A stretch of 64,000 bases of DNA, taken from the NCBI GenBank assembly GCA_046346845.1, contig JAXMHH010000002.1:496001-560000 (forward strand). The letters run 5' to 3'. The notes under the pieces were generated by a model. It saw only the letters and a program-made list of their open reading frames with translations, searched no databases and was not told where the DNA came from. Below are positions 53,222 through 62,300 of this stretch, in pieces (within the stretch, counting starts at the first letter, position 1; every line of letters begins with the position of its first letter). The stretch is from DSSB01 sp046346845 (lineage in GTDB: Bacteria > UBA10199 > DSSB01). The position numbers and the translations under genes are program-made.

Positions 53222-55228
53222 TTACCCGTGGTTGTTGCCGTAGTTGGCGATCCCCTGCAGGATTTGGATTTGACTGGGACGTCCGGGGGCAGGGGCCGGA
53301 GGGTAGCTGTCCAAGGTCGCTTGGGCCAGGCGGGTCTCTTCGCTCTCGACCAGCGAGCCGTTGGCATCGACCAATCCGAGGTCGCGCGCGACGCGCGTAT
53401 AGGAGGCCAACTCGGCGCCCTCGGGATCACTGTTGCGCAATTCCAAGATGCGGCGCGCCAGCGCCACCCGGCGCAGGCCGAGAATTTGCTGGGCGTTGAT
53501 CTCTTGCCCCGGGAAGACCTGCGAGAGCAAGGCCTGTTCCTGGCCGGCGCGCAGGGCGCCGTTGCCGTCGAAGCAGCCCGCGAAGGCGCTGAGGTTACCC
53601 TCGGCGGTGTACTGCAGGTCTTGGAGCGAGGCGCGGGCGTGGTGCAGGCTGATGCGGGCCAGGATCTCCCGAACGTCTTCGCGGCTCAAGCGATAACCGC
53701 GGAACTGGCGCTGGACGTAGGCGATCTGCTGGTCGGGCGTGCTGTTCTCGATCACGCGGCGGTAGATCTCGGGATCGCTGAACTGCTCGGCGACGAGAGC
53801 CACCGGCAACTCAGTGCCGTCAGAGCGGCGGATGTCGCGCAGGGCGTTGTCCCCGCGCAGCCAGGAGAGGTCGAGCTCGCGGTAAAAACTGGCATCGGTG
53901 GCAGGACCGGTGGGACCCATCAGCAGGGCGTAGCGCAAGAAGGCCCTCGCGCCGTCCACTGAGGCCTGGGCCTGGGCGTGGATCTCCGTGCGGGCCTGGT
54001 CGACGTAGTTGGAGGAGACCCAATAACGCTGGGTCAGACTGGGCGCGACCAATTCGGCCGCGCCGTGCAGGGCCCAGGCGAGGGGATGGCGTTGCGCGTC
54101 TTCCAGCTGGTTGGCGCGGCGGTAAATTAAATTGTTGCGGCCGGACTCGACGGTGCTGCTGCTCAAAGTGTTGTAGATCATGTAGGCGGCGTCGGCATAG
54201 AATCCCGCCTGCATGACGCGGCCGCCCCAGCGAGTAAAGGCGCCACTGGCGCGGGTCTCGGCGACCGCGAGGGCCCGGTTGCCGAAGGCGATGCGATAGA
54301 CCTCGGGCAGGAAAAACCCGCCGATGCGCATCGCGCGCCGTTCCGCGGAGCCCTCCGCGTACATCTGGCCTAAGGTGGCGTCGACCAGGGCCGAGCTGAG
54401 CAGGCTGGCCCCGAAGCTCGCCGGCTGCAGGCTGGTGCCGCGTCGCCGGTTGATCAGCCAAGAAATTCCCGACATCGCCCCCCAGGCCGAGGCTGCATCC
54501 AGGGCAAAGCGTTCGTTGCTGTGATAGTTGGAGTGCAGGCCCAGCAGCCCCGAGCCTTGCTCGGCGCCGAGCACGGCGAGCAGCCCGCCTGCCAGCATCG
54601 GGGTACGCAGGGCCGCGCGCTCGCCAAAGGCCAATTCATTGCTGCCGGTCGGCCGCAGCCATCCGGGGATGCTGCGCAGGGTGCCCAAGGTCAGGGAGCG
54701 GCGCTTCCACAGCAGGCCGATGAGCTCCAGCCCTATCCAATCGCCAAGGGCCCACTGGCCTAGCCAGGTGGCGCGTTGGCGGAACAGCGAAGGCGGGGTC
54801 GCCGCACCGGGGCTGGAGAGGCTCGGGCAGGTATAGGAGCTTTCTTCCTCGCCGCCCAGGGCGTGGACGGTATCGCAGGCGCCCGTCACGTTAATGGGAG
54901 TCGCACGCGGGCTGGCATAATCGACCCGGGGTTCGCTCCGCATCGCGCCGTTGGGTTGGCGCACGGAGGCCATGCGCAGGGTGCCGTAGTTGACCTCCAG
55001 GGCGCCGGTTGCGCGGTTGGCGTTCAATTGGGCGGCGAAGGCCTGATGGCTTCGCGGGTCGATGTAGCTGAAGGTGAGGGTGCCGTCGTTGGGGACATCG
55101 TTGGTCACGATGATGTCCTGGGGGTTCGGCGCCCGGTGGAGGTGTTCTTGGATGTAATCGTTGAAGGCCGTCAGCGCGGGATGTTGACGGATCATTTCGG
55201 CGGTTAAGCGAACCACGGGATCTCCCAT
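53222..55228 (-). CDS. Large protein of unknown function with Ala/Gly-rich hydrophobic middle
   Basis: A 668-aa protein with no family I recognise. Residues 1-110 look like a small alpha/beta domain (RQHPALTAFNDYIQEHL); residues about 150-380 are Ala/Gly-rich and mildly hydrophobic in the style of the hydrophobic domain shared by the giant proteins and protein C, but without an obvious matching segment; the rest is helical (ISLHHARASLQDLQ) with a FDGNGALRAGQEQ stretch that could be a calcium-type loop. No signal peptide. Composition and style suggest a relation to the 12-38 kb cluster. An inverted repeat lies 20-37 bases ahead of the start. Confidence 0.65.
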   Translation of the reverse strand: MGDPVVRLTAEMIRQHPALTAFNDYIQEHLHRAPNPQDIIVTNDVPNDGTLTFSYIDPRSHQAFAAQLNANRATGALEVNYGTLRMASVRQPNGAMRSEPRVDYASPRATPINVTGACDTVHALGGEEESSYTCPSLSSPGAATPPSLFRQRATWLGQWALGDWIGLELIGLLWKRRSLTLGTLRSIPGWLRPTGSNELAFGERAALRTPMLAGGLLAVLGAEQGSGLLGLHSNYHSNERFALDAASAWGAMSGISWLINRRRGTSLQPASFGASLLSSALVDATLGQMYAEGSAERRAMRIGGFFLPEVYRIAFGNRALAVAETRASGAFTRWGGRVMQAGFYADAAYMIYNTLSSSTVESGRNNLIYRRANQLEDAQRHPLAWALHGAAELVAPSLTQRYWVSSNYVDQARTEIHAQAQASVDGARAFLRYALLMGPTGPATDASFYRELDLSWLRGDNALRDIRRSDGTELPVALVAEQFSDPEIYRRVIENSTPDQQIAYVQRQFRGYRLSREDVREILARISLHHARASLQDLQYTAEGNLSAFAGCFDGNGALRAGQEQALLSQVFPGQEINAQQILGLRRVALARRILELRNSDPEGAELASYTRVARDLGLVDANGSLVESEETRLAQATLDSYPPAPAPGRPSQIQILQGIANYGNNHG

Positions 55229-55247
55229 ACACCTTGCCCCCCTAAAA

Positions 55248-55265
55248 GCTGTCCCCCCGGACAGC
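55248..55265. promoter_or_regulatory. Inverted repeat upstream of the 668-aa gene
   Basis: GCTGTCC (55248-55254), CCCC spacer and GGACAGC (55259-55265). It lies in the leader of the minus-strand gene starting at 55228. Its half-sites match those of the palindrome upstream of protein C. The remainder of the gap to 55467 is A/T-rich near 55330-55370 and shows no gene. Confidence 0.4.
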
Positions 55266-55467
55266 GGGTTTATTATCGAGGAAATCCACCTGAAGTTGCG
55301 GGCAAAATCCCCCCGGCCTTGCTTGGCAATATGAACGTAAGTATTTAAAATTAATGACTATTAATGAGTGGGATGGGATTTTCGATGAGCCAGGCGGGGA
55401 GCCCGGACCGGGTTGCCTGGGTCCGGGGTGCCGGAGGCCGGGCTGCTAAAGGATGGGCCAGGGCTCC

Positions 55468-56022
55468 CTAAGGCCCCTTCCTTGCCTGAAACAAAAAATA
55501 GTTCGCCTGCGGCTTCATGCCGTAGTGCAGCGCCAACCGATACCATTCCAGGTAGGATTTATGATCCCGGAGGGGAAGCCAGGGGTGGGTTTTATAATCG
55601 GAAAATTTGCCCAAGAGCTCCGTTCTCAGCAAAGCGAGATTTTTTTTATCCATCCCCGCGACCTGTGCGAATTTGCAGGCCTCGTCGATTTTATCCAACC
55701 AGGCCTGTTTAGCCGCGGGCGTGTTTTTTGCGGCGGCATTTTTCGCCGCCTCCAGGGCCTCGTCGTAGCGGATGACGAACAGCAAAAAATTGTCCTCTTG
55801 TTTTTGACGGAGCAGGGCGATCAGTCCTCGGAAATGCCAATTCAATCCAAAGGGGAGGGGGCGCGGAGCCGGACCGCATCCCAAGGTCTGGCACCAGCCG
55901 GGGAGATTCGTCGATTGGGGCGGAGATACGCCGCTTCCTGTCGCCATTCTTGCGTCCCAAGCATAGGCTCTGGAATTTGCCGAAATATCCTTCGAAAAAA
56001 CATTTTTCATCCGATCATGCAT
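55468..56022 (-). CDS. Hypothetical helical protein
   Basis: A 184-aa protein, read from ATG 56022 (a GTG lies directly before it) with AAGGA nine bases upstream. The N-terminal third is polar, with two Cys close together (WCQTLGCGP); the remainder is helical and basic, with LIALLRQKQEDNFLLFVIRYDEAL and a C-terminal SYLEWYRLALHYGMKPQ segment of TPR-like character, quoted in part. No signal peptide. It follows the Tyr-rich protein gene by 55 bases on the same strand and has no clear promoter, so it is probably co-transcribed. Confidence 0.5.
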   Translation of the reverse strand: MHDRMKNVFSKDISANSRAYAWDARMATGSGVSPPQSTNLPGWCQTLGCGPAPRPLPFGLNWHFRGLIALLRQKQEDNFLLFVIRYDEALEAAKNAAAKNTPAAKQAWLDKIDEACKFAQVAGMDKKNLALLRTELLGKFSDYKTHPWLPLRDHKSYLEWYRLALHYGMKPQANYFLFQARKGP

Positions 56023-56077
56023 CACGGTTTTTCCTTGAAGAGTCCAATTCGGTTCAGGGCCGCCTGCAGCTAGGCGG

Positions 56078-57235
56078 TTAACCAGCCGCCATTTCCTGGC
56101 TCCCCGGAGCCGGCGTTGCCGGGATGGAATCCTCTTCCGTCAGACTCTGCTGCAGGCGGCTGGCGACCACCCGGCCCGTCCCGTAGTAGAAATACTGTTG
56201 TTTTTCGGCGTCGCCATCGCAATGGTAGAGGCTGTCGGCGTATTCCGGCGTCAGACACACCTGGATCATCTTTTCCCGGACATCCCGGGGAATGGCATCC
56301 AGGATGCGCTCGAGCTTGGTCTCGTCCATGCCGGCCACGGAATAAAACAGGGTACCGATGAGTTGGGCCACCACGCGTTCCTTGAAGTCTTTGGCCAATT
56401 CGAGATTATCCTGGAAGATCTGATCCAGGGTCCGTTTGAAATTTTCCCAATCCTCCTGGGAGCCGCTTTCCATCGCCTTCTGCAAGGCATCGCCCAGTCG
56501 TGCCGTGTAGGGGCCCTCATCGGAACTCTGCGGAATACGAGCTGAGAATCCCTTGAACCAACTAGCCACCTCGGCTTTAGCCTTGGCCTTTTCGATTTCC
56601 TGGGAGACCATGTCGAGCTCTCCGGAAAGTTTTTCCAGAGAAAGACCGTCGATCGAGGAGCGCAGGTCCAGGCTTTTGAGTTTGTCGCGCATCCGATCTT
56701 TCTTGACTGCGGGGATGGAGGCCTTATCCAGCTCGGCCTCGACCTCCTTCAGCTTGTCCACGAAAGCGGACTTCTGATCCTGCTCCTCCGCTTGAAGCTC
56801 CTCGTTGTTTCCCTCGAATTCGTCCTTTGCCTCCAAATACAAGTCGAGGGCTTCCTCCGCCTTACCTAAGTCCAAAGCGGCCGCCGCCTTCATCAAGCTA
56901 TCCAGGAGGGGTTTTTTCTCCTCCCAGGCAAGGTCGCTAGCCTGGATCAAGCCTTTGAGGTCCTTTAGGTCCGAGCCTTGAACGCTTTCGTCTTCGCCCT
57001 CCCAGCCGTCGAACTCGGAATCGAGATCCGAATAATCCTCCTCGCCCATCGGATCATCGTTGGTTTCGCGGGTGTCGCCCAGGTATTCGCTGGATTCCTG
57101 GTGGTAGGAATCTCCATAACCCTCCACCTGTTCCTCATAGGAAGGGCCATAGCTTTCCTCGTAATGCTGGACGGTGGGATAGGAAGTCTCGGTGCCGTAG
57201 GCCTTGGTGCGGGCTTGCAGGGTCGACTTTTCCAT
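56078..57235 (-). CDS. Protein with Tyr-rich acidic N-terminus and coiled-coil body
   Basis: A 385-aa protein, starting at ATG 57235 with AAGGAGG upstream; a longer frame to 57307 has no ribosome site. Residues about 12-90 are strongly acidic and rich in Tyr, Glu, Ser and Gly (PSYEEQVEGYGDSYHQ), likely disordered. Residues about 95-240 are coiled-coil (Lys/Glu/Ala/Leu). The C-terminal part (about 250-370) appears globular, with WENFKRTLDQIFQDN and VAGMDETKLERILDAIP. No signal peptide or membrane helix. Its organisation matches the gene upstream (57387-58313), and both have the same type of sigma54 promoter. Family unknown. The Tyr clusters could be phosphorylation or aggregation sites, which is speculation. 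Confidence 0.6.
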   Translation of the reverse strand: MEKSTLQARTKAYGTETSYPTVQHYEESYGPSYEEQVEGYGDSYHQESSEYLGDTRETNDDPMGEEDYSDLDSEFDGWEGEDESVQGSDLKDLKGLIQASDLAWEEKKPLLDSLMKAAAALDLGKAEEALDLYLEAKDEFEGNNEELQAEEQDQKSAFVDKLKEVEAELDKASIPAVKKDRMRDKLKSLDLRSSIDGLSLEKLSGELDMVSQEIEKAKAKAEVASWFKGFSARIPQSSDEGPYTARLGDALQKAMESGSQEDWENFKRTLDQIFQDNLELAKDFKERVVAQLIGTLFYSVAGMDETKLERILDAIPRDVREKMIQVCLTPEYADSLYHCDGDAEKQQYFYYGTGRVVASRLQQSLTEEDSIPATPAPGSQEMAAG

Positions 57236-57290
57236 TTCTAGGTTCCTCCTTGGGGTGGGGCCCAATTTTGGCCCGCTGACTCCAAGATAA

Positions 57291-57307
57291 AGCAATCGAG
57301 ATGCCAA
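57291..57307 (-). promoter_or_regulatory. Putative sigma54 promoter of the 385-aa Tyr-rich gene
   Basis: Reads TTGGCATCTCGATTGCT on the minus strand: GG and GC separated by exactly ten bases, with TTGGCA at -24 and TTGCT at -12. Predicted transcription start is near 57280, 46 bases ahead of the start codon. Confidence 0.68.
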
Positions 57308-57380
57308 TTAGATAGTTAAGTAATTTCAGATAGATATATTCATGCTTGCGACGTTTTTTGCTGAAATTGCCAAAAATAAT
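57301..57380 (-). repeat. Duplicated promoter-upstream block, copy 1
   Basis: About 80 bases beginning at the -24 element (plus-strand ATGCCA) resemble the block at 58369-58450. Both contain a T[AT]AGTAATTTCA core at the same distance and TTTGC[TC]GAA[AT]TTGCC some 55-65 bases from the -24 element. The latter is a candidate enhancer site for a sigma54 activator. Confidence 0.55.
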
Positions 57381-57386
57381 TGCTGA

Positions 57387-58313
57387 TTATGCCGAGTAGA
57401 CGGCGGTGGCCTTTCCCCAGAGATCGCCGAATTGGCCCGCCAAATTACCGCGGACCATTTCCGGGAATATCGCTAGGATCGAATCTTCCAACTCCTGGAC
57501 GGCCTGCCTGGCCTCGGCCTCTGCCGCCTCATGGGTGATGGCGCCGTCGCGCATCCGGGTCAGGATCGAATCCAGCTGGTCGAGGGTTTCTTGTCCCTTG
57601 GCGAAGGGGTATTTTTCTAGGATGTTGGTCTGCAGGTAATCCTTGACGGTCTCGAGGGTGGATTCCGTTTCGGCCAGGCCTTCCAGGGTCTCCGACTTTA
57701 TCTCCGCCTCGTGGGATTGAACCGCGCTTTCGATTTCCATCACGGCCATCTCGGCGGAGTCCATGTCGCCGAGGTCAAGACTGGCCTTGGCCTTCTCCAA
57801 TTTTTCCCGGAGGTCGTCCCGCTCCAGCGCGTATTGAAAGAGCGCGGGATCCTCGATTTTAGCCGCTAATTCTTCAATTTTGGCGCTGATTTCCTGTTTG
57901 CGGTCCGCATCCGTCTCCTTAGCGGAAGGTCCTTCGCTTTGTTCTGAGAGGATATTGACCTCCAGATTGGAGAGATCCGCCATTGCCTGGTTCAAGGTCT
58001 CAACGCGGCGATCTTCGGGAAGCGAGGCGGAGAAATTGACCTGTCCCGCGATATTGCGAATAGTGTCCAGCACCTCCGCGTCTGCGCCTTGTTTTTGCGC
58101 CAATTGCAGCAGACGGCGGATCTCGTCGCGCACCTGGTCGATATCGAGCGGGGCCGGCCCTTGTTCTTCGTCCATGATGAATTCATCCTCGGGGACCATG
58201 TCGTCGTAGCCGGCGTCGTCATAGCCTTCCGTGGAGTAGTCCTCGGCATAGGCATATTCATAGTCTTGGTAGTTCTTGCTGACGGGATTGCTGGTTTGGG
58301 TCTTGCTTAACAT
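57387..58313 (-). CDS. Protein with Tyr/Asp-rich N-terminus and helical body
   Basis: A 308-aa protein with the strong ribosome site CAAGGAGGATG. Residues about 14-50 form an acidic Tyr-rich low-complexity run (YEYAYAEDY, GYDDAGYDD), followed by helical, Glu-rich segments to the end (KIEELAAKIED, EKLEKAKASLDL, QELEDSILAIF). No membrane segment, signal peptide or known domain. The same general plan as its downstream neighbour suggests a tandem pair of related function; the helical bodies are not obviously alignable by eye. Each gene has its own sigma54-type promoter and shared upstream block, arguing for joint control by an activator such as the one encoded at 59359-64000. Confidence 0.6.
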   Translation of the reverse strand: MLSKTQTSNPVSKNYQDYEYAYAEDYSTEGYDDAGYDDMVPEDEFIMDEEQGPAPLDIDQVRDEIRRLLQLAQKQGADAEVLDTIRNIAGQVNFSASLPEDRRVETLNQAMADLSNLEVNILSEQSEGPSAKETDADRKQEISAKIEELAAKIEDPALFQYALERDDLREKLEKAKASLDLGDMDSAEMAVMEIESAVQSHEAEIKSETLEGLAETESTLETVKDYLQTNILEKYPFAKGQETLDQLDSILTRMRDGAITHEAAEAEARQAVQELEDSILAIFPEMVRGNLAGQFGDLWGKATAVYSA

Positions 58314-58358
58314 CTTGCATCCTCCTTGCGGGGCGATTCCGCCTCTCTTCAGGAGAAA

Positions 58359-58375
58359 AGCAAATAAAATGCCAT
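58359..58375 (-). promoter_or_regulatory. Putative sigma54 promoter of the 308-aa Tyr-rich gene
   Basis: Reads ATGGCATTTTATTTGCT on the minus strand with GG-N10-GC spacing. It aligns base for base with the promoter at 57291-57307 in TGGCAT and TTGCT. Transcription would begin near 58349, giving a 36-base leader. A weaker second match (TCGGCAAAATATTTGC) lies at 58416-58431. Confidence 0.68.
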
Positions 58376-58450
58376 ATTATTAATTTAGTAATTTCAATAT
58401 GTTATAAAAATACTCGCAAATATTTTGCCGAATTTGCCGAAAAAATTGAG
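58369..58450 (-). repeat. Duplicated promoter-upstream block, copy 2
   Basis: Counterpart of the block at 57301-57380. ATGCCA, then TTTAGTAATTTCA at identical spacing, then a Cys-codon-free A/T tract and TTTGCCGAATTTGCC. One single-base gap brings the two copies into register. Confidence 0.55.
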
Positions 58451-58464
58451 TTATTTTTGCGGAA

Positions 58465-58500
58465 GTCGCAGAAGGATCCCCTTGGGAAGGGCTCTGCGAC
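58465..58500 (+). promoter_or_regulatory. Hairpin ahead of the lipoprotein gene
   Basis: GTCGCAGA (58465-58472) pairs with TCTGCGAC (58493-58500), and inside it CCCTT (58479-58483) pairs with AAGGG (58487-58491). It lies about 90 bases before the start codon. A marginal sigma54-like match (TTGGGAAGGGCTCTGC) overlaps it at 58482-58497. Operator, RNA structure or coincidence cannot be decided. Confidence 0.35.
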
Positions 58501-58586
58501 GGGGGTGGGTGCGTGCTATCCTTATTCAAAAGGAACGCAACTGGTTCCCGGGGTGGTGCCGATACTTTTCCTGTCAGGAATTATCG

Positions 58587-59351
58587 ATGAAGGCCTGTTT
58601 TTCCAATATTCGCAGTTCTTTTTGGTGGTGGCTCCTGGGGCTCAGTCTGCTGACGGCTTGCACCGGTTCGGGGACGCCGGGGGGCGCTTTGGGTTCTTCG
58701 GGAGCCGAGCTGAGCGGGGCCTCCCTGCCTGGACCCTCGGTCCCGGGCAACGCCGCCGATAAATACGAGGGGGGCTTTCCCGCGCCGGCCGCCGACACCG
58801 AGAATTGCCCCTACAATTACTGCCTGCTCGACGCCAAATTCGTACCCGAATGTCGAAATGAGGACGGAAGCCTACGCCTGTCGTTTTCCGCTAGAGTTCT
58901 TCCGGGAATGGAAGACAAGTGGAAGAGCCTCGATGGCAGGACCTTGCGTTTGCTCGAACTCGAGCGGGGCCGCTTCGTCGACGTCGCCCTGCAAGGCGAG
59001 GTCGGGGCGAACGAGTACAATAATTTAAAGAACAGGTCCGGATCTTTCCAGGTCTCTCTGAACGGGAAAATTCCCCTCAAGCGGGAGCTTTACGTCTTGC
59101 CCCTCGGACAAGCCGCCCAGCAGCCGTTGGGTAAGGAGCTTCCCTGTGCCGAGGGTTTGTGTTCTCCCTCGCCATCCGATCTCGTGACCTGGGAGGGGAG
59201 CGACTTGGCCCCGAAGCACTTTCCCGAGCCCGCCCCGCCGGCCCTGAACTACGGCTCTTTCCATCGGGTGGAGAAGCCGGCGATACAAGCGGTTCCCAGT
59301 CGGCTGGGCCTGGGCCGGGAGCTCCCGCTATGCAATTCCGAGGCGGATTAG
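58587..59351 (+). CDS. Lipoprotein of unknown function
   Basis: A 254-aa protein starting at ATG 58587 (AGGA eight bases upstream); the open frame reaches back to 58425 without a better start. The N-terminus ends in the lipobox LLTAC (Cys near residue 25). A Gly/Ser/Pro-rich spacer of about 35 residues follows, then a domain with paired cysteines (NCPYNYC, VPEC, LPC, GLC) suited to disulphides, so it is probably exposed in the periplasm or on the outer surface. The C-terminal third is Pro-rich. It is convergent with the kinase-activator gene and divergent from the Tyr-rich pair. Family not recognised. Confidence 0.65.
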   Translation: MKACFSNIRSSFWWWLLGLSLLTACTGSGTPGGALGSSGAELSGASLPGPSVPGNAADKYEGGFPAPAADTENCPYNYCLLDAKFVPECRNEDGSLRLSFSARVLPGMEDKWKSLDGRTLRLLELERGRFVDVALQGEVGANEYNNLKNRSGSFQVSLNGKIPLKRELYVLPLGQAAQQPLGKELPCAEGLCSPSPSDLVTWEGSDLAPKHFPEPAPPALNYGSFHRVEKPAIQAVPSRLGLGRELPLCNSEAD

Positions 59352-59358
59352 AGAAGCC

Positions 59359-62300
59359 CTATTTTTTTCCAATCTTTCCTTCTAACCCTAAAAAGCGCTG
59401 CAGCACGGCCTTCTTTTTCGGAATCTTGTGCGCGTCCATCTTGGTATAGAGGGTGCGCAATCCGATGCCAAGGTCCTTCGCGGCCGCCTCCTTGTCCATG
59501 CGCGCGCGCCGCAAGGCCTCCACGATGAGCTGCTTTTCCTCCGATTTGACCGACCCCGCCGCGGACCGCGCTGGGCTCCCGGTTCGTTCTTTCCGGTCCT
59601 CCTCCTTCGGCAAAGGCAGAAACTCGGGCGTAATCAACCGCCCGCGCGCGAAGAGCAGGGCGTTGCGCAGCACGCCTTCCAACTGGCGGATGTTGCCGGG
59701 CCAGGGATGCCGCATCAAGAGCGAGAAGGCCTCATCACCGATCTCGGCCGGTGGCACCTTCAAATCGCGGGAGAGCTTTTGAATGAAGTAATTGGTGAGC
59801 AAGGGGATGTCCTCGGTACGATGGCGCAGCGGGGGCAGGTGGATGGTGATGCCGTTGATGCGGAAGAACAGGTCTTGGCGGAATTTTCCTTGGTTGGCCA
59901 GCTGTTCTAGATCGAGATTGCTCGCGGTCACCAGGCGCACGTCGATCTTCACCTTCTTGTGGCTACCCAAGGGCCGGATCTCACCTTCTTGCAGGACGCG
60001 CAGGAGCTTGGCTTGCATGGCTGGGGACATATCGGCCACTTCATCCAAGAATAGCGTGCCTCCGCTGGCGGCCTCCAGCAGGCCGATGCGATCGCGGTCG
60101 GCATGAGTGAAGGCGCCCTTTTTATAGCCAAACAGCTCGCTCTCGAGGAGGTTCTCCGGGATCGCGCTGCAGTTCTCGGTGATGAAGGGTTTGTCCCGGC
60201 GCGAACTGTTCCGGTGCAGGGCCCGCGCGATCAGTTCTTTACCGGTGCCCGACTCTCCATGGATCCACACCGGGATCGAGGTCTCGCTGACTTGATCCAT
60301 CAACTGGAAGATATGGATCATCTCGGGAGATTGGCCGATGATCTCTTCGTAGCCAAAGCGCAGATTTTCCCTGGCCTTGACTAATTCCTCATCCAATTGC
60401 GTGATCCGCTTTTCTCGGACGGCCAGAACCTCCTCCAGCTTCTTTTGGGTATCGAGGAGCGATCGGATCAGTTGGCTCTTCTCGATGGAAAGTGCGGCTT
60501 GGGCCGCGAAGGCATTGAGGATGATTCGATCCTCTTCCTGGAACCGTTCCGGTTGGAAGCGGTGGTCGAGGTAGATCGCCCCCAACACCTCGCCTTGTAG
60601 GCTTAAGGGCACCACGAGGATCGATTTCAGCTCATAGAGCATCACCGACTCCTTGTCCTTGAGTCGGGGGTCCAATTGGGCATTGTCGGTCAACAGGAAG
60701 GAGCCCTGGGTCAGGGCGAGCTCTACCGCGCTTTGCGATATCTTGAGCTCGCCACGGCCGAGGGCTTGGCGGTTGAAGTTTCGCGCGGTTCGCACCTCGA
60801 AGCCGGGTAGGGGGCCTTCGTTTTTCTCAAGCGTCTTGAGCAGTAAGAAGCCGCGTTCCGCTCCCGCCAGTTCCACCGCCGCATCCATGATCCGTTCCAA
60901 GATCTCCTCAAGATCCTTTTTTTGGGCGATTTGGCGGACGATTTCGCTGTATTGCCGGAATCGCGGCTCGGAGATCTTCGCCTCGCGAGGTACGCTAGGG
61001 AATGAGGTGTCCGACCTTGGCTGCGAAGCCGGGGATCCCGTGGCTAAACGAGCGGTCATGGCCGCGTCTAAATTTTTCAGTCCGCGATTTTTTTCGAAGT
61101 TCATTTTGAGTTCCTCCGGCAAGGCTTGGGCGATGGAGTTTAAGACGCGGTGGGCCAGCGCTCGGCATTCCGAGGCGCTTGCCTGCATACCCATCGCTTC
61201 CAAGGGAATAGCAAGGGATTCGAGAAAGTCTCGCAATAATTCGGGGGCTTCACAGCTCTCCAGGGTCTGGAAGAAGGCCGGCAGCCCTTCCTCCAGCCCC
61301 TCGCTTGGATCCGGGCCGGCGAAGAGCCGTGTTGCCGCCTTCCATAGGGAGGCGAGCAAGGGATCTCGGTTCTTTTCCAGCTCCAACAAGTCCCGGCTCC
61401 ATGCGGGCGCCTCGAAGTCCCCGAGACGCCAGCGCAGGCGAAACCGCGATTCTTGCCAGGTCCGGCGCGAACTGGGGTTGAGCGGTGGCTGCGCGGAGTT
61501 CAGGCCCTTTTCTAGACGCTGGAGCGCCTCTTTCCAGGACCCTCGCAATAGATCGCGTTGAATCTCTAACCAGGCCGTCGCTTCTTGAAAGGAAGGGACC
61601 TCTCGCCCTTGGAACGGAGCCGCCGCGGCCCAGCGCTCGCCCGCGGCAAAATCCCCCAGCAGGAAGTAGAGCTCGGCCATGTCGAGTGCGCTCAAGGAGC
61701 GATCCGCGTCGGTGCCGAGGATCTTCATCAAACCTTGTGCCTTTTGCATCTCGGCCAAGGCCTCGCCGTAATTGGCGCGGTCGCGGTGCACCAAGCCGAG
61801 GAAGAAGGAATAGCGCGCCGCTTGAATCAGCGGCCCGCTGGCTCTGGAGATCTCCACCGCCTGGCGGAGCTTTTGCTCGGCCTCCTCCCAGCGCCCGCGG
61901 TCGCGTTCCAACCGGCCCAGCCAGTGCAAGGCCACTGCCTCCGACTGGGCGTTGCGGGCTTGGCGATAATGCCCAAGCGCCCTTTGGAAATGCGTCTCCG
62001 CCTCCGCGTAGCGCAATCGGCCCAGTTCGATCTGGCCCTGGCGTTGCTCGACCTCGCCCAAAAGCATGGCATCTTGTCCCGCGCGCTCCCTAGCGGCGCG
62101 CAAATGATCCATGGCGGCCTCGTCCGCGCCTCGTTTTTCTTCCATCGCCGCCAAAAAAGAGAAGCAGCGAGCCTGGTAGGGGTGGTGACCGGCCGGGTTG
62201 CCTTGCGCCTCGCCGATGGCGAGGCATTCTTCAAAGAGCTTTTTGGCCAATGCTTCCTCGCCCGCGGAATACCGTACCAATCCGGTGTAAAAACGATGCT

